Assembly: GCA_026786325.1 (NCBI GenBank)
Contig: JAJAYH010000169.1
Location: 1 to 6,236, forward strand
DNA from: Alkalinema sp. CAN_BIN05
GTDB taxonomy: Bacteria; Cyanobacteriota; Cyanobacteriia; Leptolyngbyales; Leptolyngbyaceae
Direction of reading: 5' to 3'
DNA length: 6,236 nt
In this document: positions 4,470 through 6,236 of the stretch, one piece after another
Layout of the letters: every line of letters begins with the position of its first letter
How positions within the stretch are numbered: position 1 is the first letter of the stretch
The notes under the pieces: model-generated
What the model saw: the letters and a program-made list of their open reading frames with translations, nothing else
Database searches by the model: none
Told to the model about the DNA's origin: nothing
Program-made: the position numbers and the translations under genes

Positions 4470-6236
4470 CTAATCCTCTTTATACTCGCTCCCCACGGGA
4501 TTTTCAATGGCAGATGCCTTTAATTTCCAGGGATCAAGAGTTGTACTCACTCTTTGACGATAAACTTCATATAAAGTCATACCTGCTGCGACAGATGCAT
4601 TTAAGCTCGGGGTTGATCCCGATAGTGGAATGGAGACTAAAAGGTCACAGGCTTTCTGAGTAACTAAGCTCAATCCGTCGCCTTCGCTACCAATAACGAT
4701 GACAGTCGCTTTGGCAAAATCAACGGTTTGGATGTTCTGAGCTGAGGCTTCACCGGAGGTTCCGTAAATCCAGAATCCAGCTTCCTTGAGTTCTTCAAGG
4801 GCACGGGCAAGATTTACAACGCGGGCGATCGCCAACGATTCGAGGGCACCTGCGGCAACTTTACGCACTGTAGACGTTACGCCCACTGCTCTGCGCTGAG
4901 GAATCACTAATCCTTGAGCACCCATGGCTTCGGCAGTTCGGACGATCGCACCCAAATTATGGGGATCGGTAATTCCGTCAGCGACCACGATTACGGGTTG
5001 GGTTGTTTTTTCCTTGGCGGCGTTGATTAGTTCTGTCAGGTCTTTGTATTCGTGGGGCGAGACTTGGGCCGCAATCCCTTGGTGGTTAGCGAATTGAGTG
5101 ATTTGGCTCAGACGCTTAGGTTCCACTTCGTCAATGACGGTGCCATGAGATTTGGCATCGTTGAGTAAAGTGTGGAAACGGTTGTCGTAGCGCAGACGGG
5201 CAGTTACCCAGACTCGGTTGAGGGTTCGACCTGTTTCGAGTGCTGCTTGAACCGAATGACGACCATAAATCATGTCGTCCTGTTCAGTCTGTGCATTTTC
5301 TGTTTCAGGCGATGCGGCACTGAATGCTTCTAGGCGACTGCTTTCGTAGCGCTCAATTTTTTCTTCGTCAGTGAACGCTCGACCTTGGCCATCGTCTCCA
5401 CCGCCAAACTTGTTGCTACCTTCAGATTTGTTGTAGCCGCCTTCAGATTTGTTGTAGCTGCCTCGGTTATCCCGATCGCCACCACGACTTTCGCTGAATT
5501 CACGGTTTGGGCGAGCATCGCGATCGTCGCGCCGAGCTGGGGGTTTACGATCGAAGGATGGCCGTCCACCGGAATCCGATCGGGCTTCGTCACGGTTGTA
5601 ACCACCGCCACCGCCTTCGGAACGACCTTTGTAGCCACCGCCACTGCCGCCCTTATATCCACCACCGCCGCTTTCACGTCGGGGATTGCTACCTTGATAA
5701 CCACCGCCACCGCCTTCAGAGCGGCCTTGATAGCCACCACCACCGCCTTCACGTCGGGGATTACTGCCTTGATATCCACTGCCGCTACCACCTTCGGAAC
5801 GGCCTTGATAGCCGCCACCACCGCCTTCACGTCGGGGATTGCTGCCTTGATAACCACCGCCACCTTCCGATCGGCCTTGGTATCCGCCGCCCTCTGATTT
5901 TCCTTTGTAGCCGCCGCCTTCGGAACGGCCTTGATAACCACTGCCGCCACCGCCTTCACGTCGGGGATTGCTACCTTGATATCCGCCACCACCGCCTTCG
6001 GAACGACCTTGGTATCCGCCTTCCGAGCGACCTTGATATCCGCCACTACTTCCGCCGCCTTCACGACGTGGGTTACTGCCTTGATATCCACTACCACCGC
6101 CTTCACGACGTGGGTTACTGCCTTGATATCCGCCACTACCACCGCATTCACGACGTGGGTTGCTTACTTGGAATCCGCCACCGCCTACAGAACGACGGGG
6201 GCGATCAGCTTGGTCGCCGCCGCAACAGCCGCATAA
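4470..6236 (-). CDS. rlmB: 23S rRNA (guanosine-2'-O)-methyltransferase RlmB, SpoU/TrmH family, with long repeat-rich N-terminal extension; open at the right edge
   Basis: The catalytic part begins at ATG 5273 (267 residues). It has the substrate-binding domain (YGRHSVQAAL start, residues 1-75) and the knotted SPOUT domain with motif 1 DGITDPHNLGAIVRTAEAMG (99-118; Asn106, Arg112), motif 2 IGSEGDGL (194-201) and motif 3 IPLSGSTPSLNASVAAG (215-231). Such enzymes 2'-O-methylate G2251 (E. coli numbering) in the ribosomal P-loop using S-adenosylmethionine. The frame does not end there: it is stop-free for another 321 codons to the right edge, with no in-frame ATG, GTG or TTG, so the true start lies outside. 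The extension is a Gly/Tyr/Gln/Arg/Ser repeat domain (6185-5598) followed by a charged Asp/Arg/Glu linker (5597-5274). I recall R/G-rich leaders on other cyanobacterial RlmB proteins. AGGA at 5281-5278 could also support internal initiation at 5273. Confidence 0.9.
   Translation of the reverse strand, partial: LCGCCGGDQADRPRRSVGGGGFQVSNPRRECGGSGGYQGSNPRREGGGSGYQGSNPRREGGGSSGGYQGRSEGGYQGRSEGGGGGYQGSNPRREGGGGSGYQGRSEGGGYKGKSEGGGYQGRSEGGGGYQGSNPRREGGGGGYQGRSEGGSGSGYQGSNPRREGGGGGYQGRSEGGGGGYQGSNPRRESGGGGYKGGSGGGYKGRSEGGGGGYNRDEARSDSGGRPSFDRKPPARRDDRDARPNREFSESRGGDRDNRGSYNKSEGGYNKSEGSNKFGGGDDGQGRAFTDEEKIERYESSRLEAFSAASPETENAQTEQDDMIYGRHSVQAALETGRTLNRVWVTARLRYDNRFHTLLNDAKSHGTVIDEVEPKRLSQITQFANHQGIAAQVSPHEYKDLTELINAAKEKTTQPVIVVADGITDPHNLGAIVRTAEAMGAQGLVIPQRRAVGVTSTVRKVAAGALESLAIARVVNLARALEELKEAGFWIYGTSGEASAQNIQTVDFAKATVIVIGSEGDGLSLVTQKACDLLVSIPLSGSTPSLNASVAAGMTLYEVYRQRVSTTLDPWKLKASAIENPVGSEYKED
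4825..4832. repeat. HIP1 octamer
   Basis: Perfect GCGATCGC, extended to GGCGATCGCC, inside the catalytic part of rlmB. Confidence 0.8.
5419..5460 (-). repeat. Two 21-base tandem repeats in the RlmB linker
   Basis: Copies at 5419-5439 and 5440-5460 differ at one base. They encode two successive Tyr-Asn-Lys-Ser-Glu-Gly units between the main repeat array and the catalytic core, and look like a degenerate outlier of module B. Confidence 0.8.
5598..6185 (-). repeat. Two-module tandem repeat array coding the RlmB low-complexity domain
   Basis: Read in the rlmB frame, this stretch is a run of short Gly-rich units of two kinds. Module A is GGGGYQGSNPRRE (about 13-15 codons); seven copies, with SNPRRE cores near 6149, 6103, 6062, 5957, 5828, 5752 and 5675. 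Module B is GGGGYQGRSE (about 8-12 codons, sometimes K for R); eight copies. The order from the N-terminal side is A A A B B A B B B A B A B A then B. The three outer A copies use one set of synonymous codons for R-R-P-N and the four inner ones another, so they form two duplicated subfamilies. There are no stops in the rlmB frame. The spacing keeps the frame throughout (for example 42 and 45 bases between the outer copies), as expected for coding repeats. Confidence 0.9.

Noticed and set aside
5330..6151. Minus-strand frame of 273 residues made almost wholly of Ala, Val, Lys, Asp
   Set aside because: It is an out-of-frame reading of the rlmB repeat array: repeats without stops open several frames. 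Its composition is a monotonous by-product and it overlaps the frame that joins to RlmB.
5598..6185. CRISPR-like array
   Set aside because: The repeated units are of unequal spacing, spacers are not unique, everything keeps one reading frame and translates to Gly-rich protein; no cas gene is present.
5385..6236. Two plus-strand frames (5385-5897 and 5931-6236) rich in Thr, Ala, Ile
   Set aside because: They are antisense shadows of the rlmB repeats, with no family resemblance and no ribosome binding sites.

Overview
The window looks like ordinary chromosomal DNA from a cyanobacterium. The evidence is an aerobic Mg-protoporphyrin cyclase gene (acsF), members of the mainly cyanobacterial families DUF2996 and DUF1816, a pentapeptide-repeat protein, and three perfect HIP1 octamers (GCGATCGC) plus many CGATCG cores. 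The species cannot be named from this. Both ends of the window cut through an open reading frame, so it may be a whole contig or an arbitrary slice.

Layout, left to right. (1) 1-638, + strand: the C-terminal part of a pentapeptide-repeat protein whose frame is open to the left edge; it may be the tail of a Ser/Thr kinase-pentapeptide fusion. (2) 659-1312, - strand: a conserved-looking protein with probable beta-strand structure but no visible signal peptide; its most upstream start codon lies inside the terminator of the gene before it. (3) 1362-2438, - strand: acsF, the diiron cyclase that forms the fifth ring of chlorophyll. (4) 2439-2687: a 249-base leader of acsF with weak promoter signals. 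(5) 2688-3206, - strand: a DUF2996 protein. (6) 3276-4106, + strand: an alpha/beta hydrolase diverging from it. (7) 4133-4171: a perfect 14-bp hairpin between convergent genes. (8) 4221-4448, - strand: a small DUF1816 protein. (9) 4470-6236, - strand: rlmB, a SpoU/TrmH-type 23S rRNA 2'-O-methyltransferase. Its frame continues upstream of the conventional ATG, with no stop, for at least 321 more codons to the right edge.

The most striking item is this rlmB extension. It reads as a Gly/Tyr/Gln/Arg/Ser low-complexity domain of alternating short modules (about seven ending SNPRRE and eight ending R/KSE), followed by a charged linker and then the catalytic core. Annotating only the 267-residue core would hide it, and three spurious frames in the repeat DNA could be mistaken for genes. 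rlmB and the DUF1816 gene are 21 bases apart on the same strand and share a good terminator, so they are probably co-transcribed. acsF has its own likely terminator. I see no RNA gene, insertion sequence, CRISPR array, phage or defence system here.
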